A DNA stretch of 54,732 nt, from the NCBI GenBank assembly GCA_027031495.1, contig JALVQA010000001.1, positions 1 through 54,732 of the forward strand, in the 5' to 3' direction. Shown here piece by piece: positions 9,166 through 19,312 of this stretch (its first letter is position 1; every line of letters starts with the position of its first letter). Below the pieces are notes generated by a model that was not told where the DNA came from, ran no database searches, and saw only the letters and a list, made by a program, of their open reading frames with translations. Origin of the DNA: Candidatus Moraniibacteriota bacterium. Lineage in GTDB: Bacteria; Patescibacteriota; Minisyncoccia; Moranbacterales; GCA-2747515. Made by a program: the position numbers and the translations under genes.

Positions 9166-9858
9166 TCACACATCCGCGCCATACGTACGCAAATCGCGCA
9201 GAATCTTGCGCACGGGCTTGAAGGATGCGCGGTGCAGTGGCGTTGGACCGTAGCGCTTGAGCGCTTCTAAGTGTTCGCGCGTCCCATAGCCCTTGTGCTT
9301 CTCAAAGCCATACTGCGGGTACTGCGCGGCGAGTGCCACCATCATCTCGTCACGCGCCATTTTTGCAACAATACTTGCCGCCGCGATGCTCATTACTATT
9401 GCATCACCACCAGGCACGGCACGTTGCGCACCGGAGTACGCCGCAAGTTCCTTGTCACCGTCAATCAGCAAAAATGTTCGCTCTGTGCGTAGCGCACGCG
9501 GCAGTGCTTGCACTGCCTTCTTCATCGCCAGCAACGCCGCCTCCAAGATGTTAATGCGATCAATCGTCGCGTTGTCGCACAGCCCCAGCGCCACGGTGAA
9601 GTGCTCCTCAATCAGTGCACGCGCATCGGCGCGCTGTCTCTCCGAGAGCTTCTTGGAGTCACGCACCAGCCGCCAGCGCTTGTCCCGCGCATAGAGTTCC
9701 TCACATGGCACGTCATACAGCGCCGGGTCCTTAGCCACCGCTGCGGCCGCCACAACCGGCCCGACCAGCGGTCCACGCCCCACTTCATCCACGCCGATAA
9801 CCACACTGTAGCCGTCACGCATCGCTTGTTGCTCTTTTGTCCACGTTGGTAGCATCAT
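9166..9858 (-). CDS. rnhB: Ribonuclease HII
   Basis: VIGVDEVGRGPLVGPVVAAAAV, DSKKLSERQR, ASIVAKMARDEMM, GYGTREHL. The called ORF reaches 10101 but the family alignment starts near MMLPTWTKEQ. Confidence 0.95.
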   Translation of the reverse strand: MMLPTWTKEQQAMRDGYSVVIGVDEVGRGPLVGPVVAAAAVAKDPALYDVPCEELYARDKRWRLVRDSKKLSERQRADARALIEEHFTVALGLCDNATIDRINILEAALLAMKKAVQALPRALRTERTFLLIDGDKELAAYSGAQRAVPGGDAIVMSIAAASIVAKMARDEMMVALAAQYPQYGFEKHKGYGTREHLEALKRYGPTPLHRASFKPVRKILRDLRTYGADV

Positions 9859-9927
9859 ACATTGACAGTACCACAATACGTCATTATCGTTAATATGGTC
9901 CTTTGATAAAAACAAAGAGGAAAGTAC

Positions 9928-10215
9928 GTGAAAAAAGCACAGGATTTTTGTCGCACACTTTTTCGTATTATACGCATCAGTGCGTTCATAATTATCCCCG
10001 GCAGCATCATCTGGTTCTCCATGGCAATCATTATGGTAACAACCATCATCGAAGTGATTGCGTTGATTTCCATGCTTCTCGGAGCATGTGCTGCCGCACA
10101 AAAAATGCGTAAACCCTTACGCACACGTCTGCGCATGTACATGAAAAAGACAACTGCCACTATCTTTGGTATGTGGCTTTATTTGCGCACACTATTTATC
10201 ACCTTCCGTCGGTAG
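9928..10215 (+). CDS. Small membrane protein, hypothetical
   Basis: 95 aa, GTG start with upstream AGAGGA, hydrophobic core, followed by an intrinsic terminator. Confidence 0.65.
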   Translation: MKKAQDFCRTLFRIIRISAFIIIPGSIIWFSMAIIMVTTIIEVIALISMLLGACAAAQKMRKPLRTRLRMYMKKTTATIFGMWLYLRTLFITFRR

Positions 10216-10240
10216 CATTGCTTTTCCGGCGGCTTTTTTT
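10206..10240 (+). terminator. Intrinsic terminator
   Basis: CCGTCGG-loop-CCGGCGG followed by CTTTTTTT. Confidence 0.75.
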
Positions 10241-10297
10241 AAACCGTGCAAGCAATGCTATAGTATACATATAATATACTAAACTGTTGATACTGCC

Positions 10298-12292
10298 ATG
10301 CATCAGTCATTTGAAACAACATTTATCTCAGAAACAATAAACAAAAAACTCTTTGAAGACAGACTGGCACAGGAGTTTTTCAAAATGTGGTGTGTAATGC
10401 ACGACTCTATCTATACCCGCTTCATCACTAGAGAAGAATGGGAAAAACGTTCACCTCGCAATATTCTTGAAAAACATGACAATGGTATGTATGTGTTATA
10501 TATACCACGTGATATACGCCTTCCGGAAGCAATAGATATTGTAAGAGCTATTGACCATGATACATTTGCACATGATCCATCACAGCGTGACAAGCATGCG
10601 GATAAAATCATAGAAATGGGTGCACTTTTTGAAAAAGCCGGACGTTACCTATGGGAGTATGTCCCAATATTAGATGAAAAGAGCGGCAAGAACATCGCAG
10701 AAACACTGGCGCAAAAATTCTACTCCTATGGCCTAGCGTTACAAAATAAGCAAGAAACAAAGGAACACGGCAGTCTTCAAGATCGAAACACACCCCTAAC
10801 GGAGGAAGAGAAGGAATTGCTAGACAAATGGTTTCTTGGAGAAAATGTTTATCACAACAGAATTGCGCGCCTTGGCAATCACCCGACCAAGGAGCAGAAG
10901 GATACTTTGCGCAAAAAACTTCTTGCATCATACTTCAGCACACTCGCAAAAAGCGGCGCCGAGGACAACGGCGATCATCCATGGAAAGTACATACCGGCC
11001 CAATACAACACATTCACGACCACAGCAAGGAACAGATCGTAAAAGCAATTGAAACGCCGGAAAGGGAGATGAGATTGGCAATTTTTAGGCGTGGCATGGA
11101 AAAACTGGTAAAAAATATGAAGGATGCACGTAAGAATGGAAACGCCGCGGTAAAAAAGGTGCTGAATAATTTTTTTAAGGAACAGGGCTACGACATCAGC
11201 GCGCATCAAAGACGTCTCTACGATACCCTTCACATTGACAGGCTCAAAGAGGAACTTGACACCGTAAGAAAAAACGGCGATAAGATCGCTATTGCCAATA
11301 AAGAGTATACTATTGCACGAAAGATCCATGCAGCTGTTAATAACATTCGCAAAAAAGAAGGTATCTATGCACCATCAGATACACTTAGGACACAGTCTTT
11401 AAATTGTGTTAGTGCATCAATTCTCGGCGGTGGCCTTCTCGATAAAATTGGTATCAAGTACTGGCATGTTGACATGCATGATCATGTAGCAACTGTTCTT
11501 GTTACCAGTGATGATAAAATCTATTGGCAAGACTTTACATTAACCGACACGAAACGTGGCAACTATAAAGAAATTTGCCCGGAGATGCTTGATGATCCAC
11601 AACACTTTCCTAATGTAAAATACATACCAGATAGTGGTGTTACGTTACGTTTCAAAAACTGGAATCCATACGATTTTCTTGAGGGAAAAATGCGTGTAAT
11701 GTTGCTTCCACCAGAAATAGGACAACCATTTCATGTTCTTTATAATGCTGGCATTTCCCTATATAAAATAGGAGAATATGAAAAAGCGCTTGAAGCACTC
11801 GAGCAAGCACGTGCACTCGGTCCAAAAATTGCCGATTTGTATGGCACCATCGGTGCTGTACTAATCAAACTTGGTCGCAGTGACGAAGCAATCAAAGAGT
11901 GTAGACGTGCAATCGCACTTGATGACAAAGATCCCGGTCTATACATCAATATGGCGACGGCATTATTCCATGCAGAAAGATATAGGGAATCTGTTGAGAT
12001 CTACAAAAAGGCAATTGCTATTGATCACAATAATGCGCAAGCACATGATGGTCTTGGCAGTGCTCTTTTTATGCTTGAAAGATATGAAGAAGCAGTTATC
12101 GCTTTTAAGCAAGCACTTGCTCTTAAGTCAGTCACCTCTACATATTTTAAGCTTGGCGCAACATTAGAAAAGTGTAATAGACTTAAGGAAGCTATTGATG
12201 CCTTCGAAAAATGTCTAGCTAAATGTGATGATCGTACTTTTACTTCCGCAGCACAAAAACATATTGAGAAGATAAAAGAAAAATTATCGTAG
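10298..12292 (+). CDS. Transglutaminase-like plus C-terminal TPR protein
   Basis: LNCVSASILGGGLLDKIGIKYWHV...HDHVATVL...IYWQDFT (Cys/His/Asp order), then several TPR units (YNAGISLYKIGEYEKALEALEQARALGP...). Confidence 0.75.
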   Translation: MHQSFETTFISETINKKLFEDRLAQEFFKMWCVMHDSIYTRFITREEWEKRSPRNILEKHDNGMYVLYIPRDIRLPEAIDIVRAIDHDTFAHDPSQRDKHADKIIEMGALFEKAGRYLWEYVPILDEKSGKNIAETLAQKFYSYGLALQNKQETKEHGSLQDRNTPLTEEEKELLDKWFLGENVYHNRIARLGNHPTKEQKDTLRKKLLASYFSTLAKSGAEDNGDHPWKVHTGPIQHIHDHSKEQIVKAIETPEREMRLAIFRRGMEKLVKNMKDARKNGNAAVKKVLNNFFKEQGYDISAHQRRLYDTLHIDRLKEELDTVRKNGDKIAIANKEYTIARKIHAAVNNIRKKEGIYAPSDTLRTQSLNCVSASILGGGLLDKIGIKYWHVDMHDHVATVLVTSDDKIYWQDFTLTDTKRGNYKEICPEMLDDPQHFPNVKYIPDSGVTLRFKNWNPYDFLEGKMRVMLLPPEIGQPFHVLYNAGISLYKIGEYEKALEALEQARALGPKIADLYGTIGAVLIKLGRSDEAIKECRRAIALDDKDPGLYINMATALFHAERYRESVEIYKKAIAIDHNNAQAHDGLGSALFMLERYEEAVIAFKQALALKSVTSTYFKLGATLEKCNRLKEAIDAFEKCLAKCDDRTFTSAAQKHIEKIKEKLS

Positions 12293-12401
12293 TGAAGCAA
12301 CAATCAAACATGCTTTTTGCGTCACTTGTATTTATGTCAGTATGTGCAGTATTTTTTCATGATATACTATACAAGTAATTGTATAGGTTTGACGTATTTT
12401 C

Positions 12402-15400
12402 ATGGATTTTGTTCATCTTCACGTACGATCACACTATTCCCTTTTGAGTGGACTTGCGAAAATTGATGATCTTGTTAGTGCGGCAAAAAACGATGGCATG
12501 ACAGCTCTTGCATTAACTGATCTTTCCAATGTTTATGGCGCTGTTGAGTTTTTTGTTGCTGCAAAAAAAGCTGATATCAAACCAATTATTGGCTGTGAAA
12601 TACGCATAACAGAAAACATGCATGACAAGTCCAACACATCACAGGCACGTAAGAGTAACAGTCTCATCCTCCTTGTTCTCAATGATGTCGGTTATCATAA
12701 CCTCCTTAAACTCATTACAAAAGCACAACTAGATGGATTCTACCACGAAGCACGTGTTGACAAAAAATGCCTTGCACAATATGCGGAAGGCTTAATTGCT
12801 CTTTCCGGCTGGCTGGACGGCGAGATTCCAGAGCGACTTATTGACCGTGATTATGCCGGTGCAAAAAGGGTGGCGCGTGAGTATCAGAAAATTTTTGGTA
12901 AAGAAAATTTTTATCTTGAACTTCAGCATCACGATGGCAGTGATCGGCAGAATATTGTCAACAAGGGATGCAAAAAAATTGCGTACGACATTGACGCACC
13001 ACTCGTTGCAACATCCAGTATCTACTATCTCAAACCGGAAGATGCTGATGTACAAGACATTGCTACCTGTATTGCAACAAACCGTAAAGTGGAAGACGCC
13101 GATCGTCCAAGTCTCGTTGATTTTGATCTTTCGTTTCGCTCACAGGAATCAATGCGTAATGCTTTCGCAGACACCCCAGAAGCACTTACAAACACTGTTA
13201 AAATCGCTCAGCGCGTCACGTTTGAAATGGTTCTCGGCGAGATCCAATTGCCATACTATGAGCTTCCAGCTGGACAAACAGCTGATGAGACATTACGTGC
13301 ACAGTGTGAAAAGGCACTTGTTACTCGCTATGGCACCACTGTTACAGATGTGCACCGCGATCGCATGAATTATGAACTTGACATCATTCGCAAGACTGGC
13401 TATGCGTCGTACTTTCTTATTGTGCAAGACTTCGTTAACTGGGCCAAAAATGCTGGCATTGTTGTAGGACCAGGACGCGGGAGTGCTGCCGGATCAATTG
13501 TTGCGTACCTTACCGGCATTACCAATATTGACCCCATCAAGTACAAATTGCTTTTTGAACGCTTTCTCAATCCTGAACGTATCTCCATGCCTGACGTTGA
13601 TATGGATTTTGCAGATATACGACGCGATGAGGTTTTGCACTATGTGCGTGAAAAGTACGGACATGATCACGTTGCACAAATTATTACTTTTGGAACAATG
13701 GCTGCGCGCGCGGCAATTCGCGACGCCGGACGTGCACTGAATTACCCCTACAGTTTTTGTGACCAGCTCTCAAAAATGATTCCGATGTTTTCATCAATTG
13801 ACGATGCGCTCAAGGAATCACCAGACTTCATTGAGGCATACAAGGATCCGGAAGCAAAAAAACTCATTGACAGCGCCAAGCGCCTTGAAGGTATTGCGCG
13901 CCACACCAGTGTGCATGCCTGTGGCGTTGTTATCACTAAAGAGCCGGTCTCTTACTACACACCACTGCAACGCGTCGCCGGCGATGATGAGGCGGTTGTT
14001 ACACAGTATGCATCAAGCACAAAGTTCTCCAGCGTAGAAAAAATCGGCCTGTTAAAAATGGACTTTTTAGGTCTTAAAAACCTTACAATCATTGAAAATA
14101 CGATCAATATTGTACACAAGGTACGCGGTGGCACAAAAATTAATATCGAACGCATTCCCCTTGATGATGAACGCACCTACAAACTTTTTCAGGACGGGCA
14201 AACAACTGGCGTCTTCCAATTTGAATCCAGTGGCATGAAGCGCTACCTCAAAAAACTCAAACCAACTGAATTAGAAGACATCATCGCAATGGTTGCGCTC
14301 TATCGACCCGGTCCTATGGAGTGGATTCCCGACTTTATCGCTGGCAAACACGGCACAAAAACTGTGCACTACCTTCACCCAAAACTGGAACCAATCCTTG
14401 CAGATACGTACGGCGTAGCAATCTACCAGGAACAAGTCATGCGCATCGCACAGGAACTTGCCGGCTTCACACTCGGCGAAGCTGATATCTTGCGCAAAGC
14501 AATGGGTAAAAAAATCATGGAACTCATTAAAGAGCAGAAGATAAAGTTTGTTGAAGGTGCTGTCAAAAATGGGATTGCGCGTGATATTGCTGAGAAAGTC
14601 TTTGCTTTTATCGAACCATTTGCCGGCTACGGCTTCAATCGCTCTCACGCTGCATGTTATGCGCTCATTGGTTATCAGACTGCCTATCTCAAAGCACACT
14701 ACCCCGCACCGTTCATGGCAGCGCTTATGACGTCTGATCAGCAACATGTTGATCGTATTGCCGTTGACGTTGCCGAATGTCGCGCACTCGGCATTACGGT
14801 GTTGCCACCTGATGTCAATGAAAGCTTTAAAGACTTTGCTGTCGTACCAGGTTCTAATCCAGATGCCGTATCAAATGGTGAGAAGATCCGCTTCGGTCTT
14901 AATGCAATTAAGGGCGTTGGCCACGATGTTGCACAAACAATTGTTGATGAACGCAAAAAAAATGGTCCGTATAAGAACCTTACCGATTTTGTCACACGGC
15001 TCAGCGGCACAAATGCCATTCATAAAAAATCACTAGAATCTCTTGCAAAGGTTGGAGCTTTTGATGCTTTTGCCGATCGCGCACAGATACTTGGTAATAT
15101 AGAGCGCATCATCACTTTCTCAAAAGAAATTGCACGTTCGCGAGAATCGGCGCAAGAATCACTTTTTGGCGCAAATCTCTTTGGTAGTGCACAAATTATC
15201 CTGCAAACAACGGAAAAAGGCGACGAACGCACATACCTTGAGTGGGAGAAAAAACTTCTCGGCCTTTACGTAACAGGACATCCTGCACAAAAATTTCAAG
15301 ACTACATAAGCCACATCACACGAAAAATTGCCACCATCACAGAGGACGACGACGAAAAGGAGTGCTCTATCGGTGGCGTTGTCATAGCGCAACAAAAAAT

Positions 15401-15917
15401 TATTACAAAAAAAGGACAGCAAATGCTTTTTGTGACCGTTGAAGATGCAACAGGCGCTATTGAATGCCTCGTGTTTCCAAAACGTTATGAAGAAACAAAA
15501 GCACTGTGGGAAGAAGGTGCCGCACTCATCGTAAGAGGCCGTATTTCCACAAAAGATGGTGAAGTTAAGTTGTTGATGGAAGAAGTACACCCACTTACAG
15601 ACAAGGCCATACATGATCACATTCGTATTAAAAAGACGCAAGAGAAATACAGAAAGGAGCGCCATCCGCAACCGCTTCCTGATGGCGTGCCATCAGAGAT
15701 CACCATTATGCTTCCTCCCGATGCCAAATTGTCTGTCATAGAGACACTGCGCGACATTCTCGCAACATGTAATGCGGGACCAACAAAGGCTGCAATTGTT
15801 CACAACGGCGTACGCATGCGTACACCGTTCACAATTAGTTTTGACAGCACTTGTGAAAAGAAAATCACTACAGCAATTGTTGGCACACAAATCTCACTAA
15901 CATACAAACACTCGTAA
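12402..15917 (+). CDS. dnaE: DNA polymerase III subunit alpha
   Basis: FVHLHVRSHYSLLSG (PHP), GPGRGSAAGSIVAYLTGI, PDVDMDFADIRRDEVL, GYGFNRSHAACYALIGYQTAYLKAHYP, C-terminal OB domain. Confidence 0.98.
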   Translation: MDFVHLHVRSHYSLLSGLAKIDDLVSAAKNDGMTALALTDLSNVYGAVEFFVAAKKADIKPIIGCEIRITENMHDKSNTSQARKSNSLILLVLNDVGYHNLLKLITKAQLDGFYHEARVDKKCLAQYAEGLIALSGWLDGEIPERLIDRDYAGAKRVAREYQKIFGKENFYLELQHHDGSDRQNIVNKGCKKIAYDIDAPLVATSSIYYLKPEDADVQDIATCIATNRKVEDADRPSLVDFDLSFRSQESMRNAFADTPEALTNTVKIAQRVTFEMVLGEIQLPYYELPAGQTADETLRAQCEKALVTRYGTTVTDVHRDRMNYELDIIRKTGYASYFLIVQDFVNWAKNAGIVVGPGRGSAAGSIVAYLTGITNIDPIKYKLLFERFLNPERISMPDVDMDFADIRRDEVLHYVREKYGHDHVAQIITFGTMAARAAIRDAGRALNYPYSFCDQLSKMIPMFSSIDDALKESPDFIEAYKDPEAKKLIDSAKRLEGIARHTSVHACGVVITKEPVSYYTPLQRVAGDDEAVVTQYASSTKFSSVEKIGLLKMDFLGLKNLTIIENTINIVHKVRGGTKINIERIPLDDERTYKLFQDGQTTGVFQFESSGMKRYLKKLKPTELEDIIAMVALYRPGPMEWIPDFIAGKHGTKTVHYLHPKLEPILADTYGVAIYQEQVMRIAQELAGFTLGEADILRKAMGKKIMELIKEQKIKFVEGAVKNGIARDIAEKVFAFIEPFAGYGFNRSHAACYALIGYQTAYLKAHYPAPFMAALMTSDQQHVDRIAVDVAECRALGITVLPPDVNESFKDFAVVPGSNPDAVSNGEKIRFGLNAIKGVGHDVAQTIVDERKKNGPYKNLTDFVTRLSGTNAIHKKSLESLAKVGAFDAFADRAQILGNIERIITFSKEIARSRESAQESLFGANLFGSAQIILQTTEKGDERTYLEWEKKLLGLYVTGHPAQKFQDYISHITRKIATITEDDDEKECSIGGVVIAQQKIITKKGQQMLFVTVEDATGAIECLVFPKRYEETKALWEEGAALIVRGRISTKDGEVKLLMEEVHPLTDKAIHDHIRIKKTQEKYRKERHPQPLPDGVPSEITIMLPPDAKLSVIETLRDILATCNAGPTKAAIVHNGVRMRTPFTISFDSTCEKKITTAIVGTQISLTYKHS

Positions 15918-15951
15918 TTACGTAGCTGTTTGTTGTTTACTGTATTGGCAA

Positions 15952-16512
15952 CTACACACGTAGCTGTGCCATTATCGCATCAATCTGTTTATATGTCTCT
16001 TCAAGCGTGCCGTTGTTGTCAATAATATAATCTGCATATTGTTTAAGCTGCGGAATATCCCGGTCTGCAGCACGCTCATGATCGGCAACAAACTGCTCAT
16101 ACGTTTTACTTACATCATCTGCCTTTTCATCTCGTTGATGAATGCGCTCGTATCGCGTGCGCAAATCAGCGTCAACAAAAATAAAAACAAATCCATCGTG
16201 ACGGCGTAAAACATCAAGCTCCGCCTTTTTGCGGATACCATCCACAACAATGATATGTGCCTGCTCATGCGCAATGTCTGCGAGAAGTGCGCGTGACAGG
16301 ACATCTTGTCCAAACGTCGTTCGTAGCGCCTCTGCCAAGAGCGCAAGATTTTTGCGATCATACGGCAAATCAAGTCGCCGCAGAATATCTTGCAAGATTG
16401 CGCTATAACGAAGGTTGTGTACATGATATGCCTGCATCAAATAGCTGGTTACCGTCCCTTTACCGGCGCCGATTTCTCCCGTTACACCAATAATGATTTT
16501 TGATTTACTCAT
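15952..16512 (-). CDS. P-loop nucleoside monophosphate kinase-like protein (AAA_18/dephospho-CoA kinase-like)
   Basis: IIIGVTGEIGAGKGTVTSYLM Walker A; IIVVDGIRKKAELDVL; FVDADLRTRYERI. Confidence 0.7.
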   Translation of the reverse strand: MSKSKIIIGVTGEIGAGKGTVTSYLMQAYHVHNLRYSAILQDILRRLDLPYDRKNLALLAEALRTTFGQDVLSRALLADIAHEQAHIIVVDGIRKKAELDVLRRHDGFVFIFVDADLRTRYERIHQRDEKADDVSKTYEQFVADHERAADRDIPQLKQYADYIIDNNGTLEETYKQIDAIMAQLRV

Positions 16513-17042
16513 ACAGCCCTTTCTAAACTTTTAAAAGTATATGTAAAGTTATCATCACTGCCTGTACGCTCACTTACAACGCGAGAAAAGACATCTTTGT
16601 ATGGCGGAAAAAACACATCAGCTCCCGGAAAATCTGCATCAATTTCCGTGATATAAAGGCGATCAGCTATCGGCAGTGCCTGTGCGTATACGCTTCCGCC
16701 GCCGATAACAAACACTTCATCTACACCAGTGTCGCGCGCAACGTCCTGTGCATATACTAGCGCATCATCCAGGCTGTGCGCTGCCACGACACCGGCAGGC
16801 GCATCAAAGGTTGAGAGCTCTGTTGGACGCATGAGAACAATATTTGTTCTTTTCGGCAACGGTCGTGCTTTTTGCGGCAGTGATTCATACGTAGCACGCC
16901 CCATAATCACAGGATGCCCCTTTGTTGTTTGTTGAAAATGTTTAAAATCCTCAGGAATATGCCACAACAGTGCATTTCTTGCACCAAGTTCACGATTACG
17001 TCCAACTGCAGCAATTATGCTTGTTCTTATTTTTCTATACAT
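16509..17042 (-). CDS. folA: Dihydrofolate reductase
   Basis: IIAAVGRNRELGARNALLWHIPEDFKHFQQTTKGHPVIMGRATYESLP...VFVIGGGSVYAQAL. Start placed at an internal Met; the ORF track extends to 17102. Confidence 0.94.
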   Translation of the reverse strand: MYRKIRTSIIAAVGRNRELGARNALLWHIPEDFKHFQQTTKGHPVIMGRATYESLPQKARPLPKRTNIVLMRPTELSTFDAPAGVVAAHSLDDALVYAQDVARDTGVDEVFVIGGGSVYAQALPIADRLYITEIDADFPGADVFFPPYKDVFSRVVSERTGSDDNFTYTFKSLERAV

Positions 17043-17046
17043 CACC

Positions 17047-17775
17047 TTATTCATCAAATACGCGAAGAAGCGGGTAATAGAGATCTTCCCGCATAGGAAC
17101 ACTCAATTTATCTTGTGTGTCACTGTCAGTATACACGATGTCCGGTGCGTCGTGAATGATGCATACCGGTTGCGATGATGCTCCCTCGCCCATTACATAC
17201 ACCGCTGCTGCCGCCAGCGCATCCACAACATTTGCCTGCGAAAAACGTATCTGTCGACCAAAGAGATCTTTTTCTCCCGCATAATTACGCAATGGTGACA
17301 ACCCCCACCATCCAAGCGCAACGCCAACAACACCGTACCGCAGTGGCAGCGAGTGACTATCTGTGATAATAACGCCGTAGCGCGTACCACCATAACGCTC
17401 TCGTAGATAGTGCCATATTTCACGCGCTGCATCGTGTGGTTGTCGAGGCAAAAGGATATAATAACCATTACCATTACTTTCATCAATGCCAGCAGATGGC
17501 AAAAGGGCATTATGTGTGATTGTCAAATAAAAATCATGCCACGATGAATTGGTATATGGTACAACACGCCCTTGCGCCTCCCGCTCTATAAGAGCCTGCT
17601 TATCTGGAACTTCCGTTGGTGCAACACAGCGCCCCTGATGAATTGCAACAACTTTTGAGGTTACAACAATAATACTACCGGCCGGCATACTTTCCGGTAA
17701 AGCATCGTCAAGTACCGCAAAAAGGTTGTCACGTGGTGGTTGCAGACGACGTGTCGTCATTGGTATAATTTGCAT
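17047..17775 (-). CDS. Coenzyme F420:L-glutamate ligase (CofE)-like protein
   Basis: SIIVVTSKVVAIHQGRCV, GVIITDSHSLPLRYGVVGVALGWWGLSPLRNYAGEKDLFGR, NVVDALAAAAVYVMGE: CofE-family motifs. Confidence 0.85.
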   Translation of the reverse strand: MQIIPMTTRRLQPPRDNLFAVLDDALPESMPAGSIIVVTSKVVAIHQGRCVAPTEVPDKQALIEREAQGRVVPYTNSSWHDFYLTITHNALLPSAGIDESNGNGYYILLPRQPHDAAREIWHYLRERYGGTRYGVIITDSHSLPLRYGVVGVALGWWGLSPLRNYAGEKDLFGRQIRFSQANVVDALAAAAVYVMGEGASSQPVCIIHDAPDIVYTDSDTQDKLSVPMREDLYYPLLRVFDE

Positions 17776-18761
17776 TATTTTTTTCTTTGCTGTCGAATAA
17801 ATTCTTTGTGCTCCTGTGTCGTTAAACCACCGACAAGAGCTAGCGGCGCTTTGATTGGCGGATGTGATTGATAACCTTCTAGATGCGCGTGTTCTGGACG
17901 GAAGTCATCAATACTTTTCACACGTTCATCAATCGTCAGTGTCGGTAGTGGCAGCGGCTCGCGCGTGAGTTGCTCCTTGACCTGTGCGATGTGATTGTCG
18001 TAGATGTGCACATCGCCGAACGTGTGTACAAACTCTCCCACCTCGCGCCCCAGCACGCGCGCTACAATGTGTATGAGTAGCGCGTATGACGCGATATTAA
18101 ACGGCACACCGAGGAACACATCCGCGCTGCGCTGGTACAACTGTAGGCACACCTTCTCATGTTGGATGCTCAATTGAAACATATTATGACAAATCGGAAA
18201 TCGCAACGCCTTATCTTTCGGCGCCATGCCGTATAATTGCGGCGGGTTCCAGCTGTCCACGATGGCGTTGTGGCAGTTTGGGTCTGTCGCCAGTTCATTG
18301 ACCGCCCACGCGAGCTGGTCTATCGTGCGCCCGTCGCACGCCGGCAAGCGCCGCCACGACTCACCGTAAATACCTTTAAGCTCACCGTGTTCATCTGCAA
18401 ATGCATCATCACTGACCAGACGCTCCACAAACTCTTCTTTTGTCATTGCCGGCTGCTCGCCGCGTGCAACTTTTTCGCGATAGATGCGATACGGATAGTC
18501 ATCCCAGATATGTACGCCATTGCGCGCCAAATATGCAACATTACTCTGCCCGGAAAGAAACCAATACAGCTCGTGCAGCACACCCTTCCAGAACACTTTC
18601 TTGGTCGTCAAGAGCGGAAATCCCTGCGAGAGGTCAAAGCGCAACTGCCGCCCAAACACGCTGTGCGTCACATCTCCCGTACCGGCATCCTCCTGCCGCG
18701 TGGCATTGTCCAAAATATCCTGACACAAGTCCAAATATTGCTGCTCTGGATGGTTTTTCAT
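17775..18761 (-). CDS. thyA: Thymidylate synthase (folate-dependent)
   Basis: CHNMFQLSIQHEKVCLQLYQRSADVFLGVPFNIASYALLIHIVA; FVHTFGDVHIYDNHIAQ. Confidence 0.97.
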   Translation of the reverse strand: MKNHPEQQYLDLCQDILDNATRQEDAGTGDVTHSVFGRQLRFDLSQGFPLLTTKKVFWKGVLHELYWFLSGQSNVAYLARNGVHIWDDYPYRIYREKVARGEQPAMTKEEFVERLVSDDAFADEHGELKGIYGESWRRLPACDGRTIDQLAWAVNELATDPNCHNAIVDSWNPPQLYGMAPKDKALRFPICHNMFQLSIQHEKVCLQLYQRSADVFLGVPFNIASYALLIHIVARVLGREVGEFVHTFGDVHIYDNHIAQVKEQLTREPLPLPTLTIDERVKSIDDFRPEHAHLEGYQSHPPIKAPLALVGGLTTQEHKEFIRQQRKK

Positions 18762-18766
18762 AATAT

Positions 18767-19312
18767 CTACTTCTTATCCGGATTAAAATTTTTCTTCCAG
18801 TTGTCACCATTAAAGCAACCCGTCTGCGCGTAGGATTGCGTAATCGGTGACGAGAGCTTGGAGAACGTCAGCTGCGCAATCGCCATCCCCGGGCGCAGGA
18901 TCATCGGCACGATGTTGAAGTTGGCGAGCTCCAGCGTGATGTGCAGGTAGTGCCCGGGATTGATGATGCCGGCGGTGTTGTGCACCACCAGCCCGATGCG
19001 CGCCAGCGAGCTTTTGCCGGAAATCTGGATGAGGTACTCCTCCGAGCCGACAAAATCCTTCAGCGTCCCCAGCACCGTCGCGCGCGGGTGCAGCACAAAC
19101 GCCTCGCCGTCCGGCACCTCCACTTCGCGCGTCTTGGGGTACACCGCATTGACCGGGTCAATTGCCTGTGCCGTATGCGGATCCGTCACGACAAACTTGT
19201 TGCCCAAGAGCACATCATAGCTTGCCGGCTGCAGCCGCGCGCGGTCGAAATCCCGAATCGTGATTGACCCGTCCTCCACCGCCGCGGCAATATCTGTATC
19301 TGAGAGAAACAT
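18767..19312 (-). CDS. dcd: dCTP deaminase
   Basis: RLQPASYDVLLGNKF, GKSSLARIGLVVHNTAGIINPGHYLHITLELAN, MAIAQLTF. Confidence 0.95.
   Translation of the reverse strand: MFLSDTDIAAAVEDGSITIRDFDRARLQPASYDVLLGNKFVVTDPHTAQAIDPVNAVYPKTREVEVPDGEAFVLHPRATVLGTLKDFVGSEEYLIQISGKSSLARIGLVVHNTAGIINPGHYLHITLELANFNIVPMILRPGMAIAQLTFSKLSSPITQSYAQTGCFNGDNWKKNFNPDKK

Noticed and set aside
9859-10101. N-terminal extension of the RNase HII ORF
   Set aside because: Sequence is low-complexity His/Asn/Asp-rich, overlaps the divergent small membrane protein gene, and lies upstream of the RNase HII domain start.
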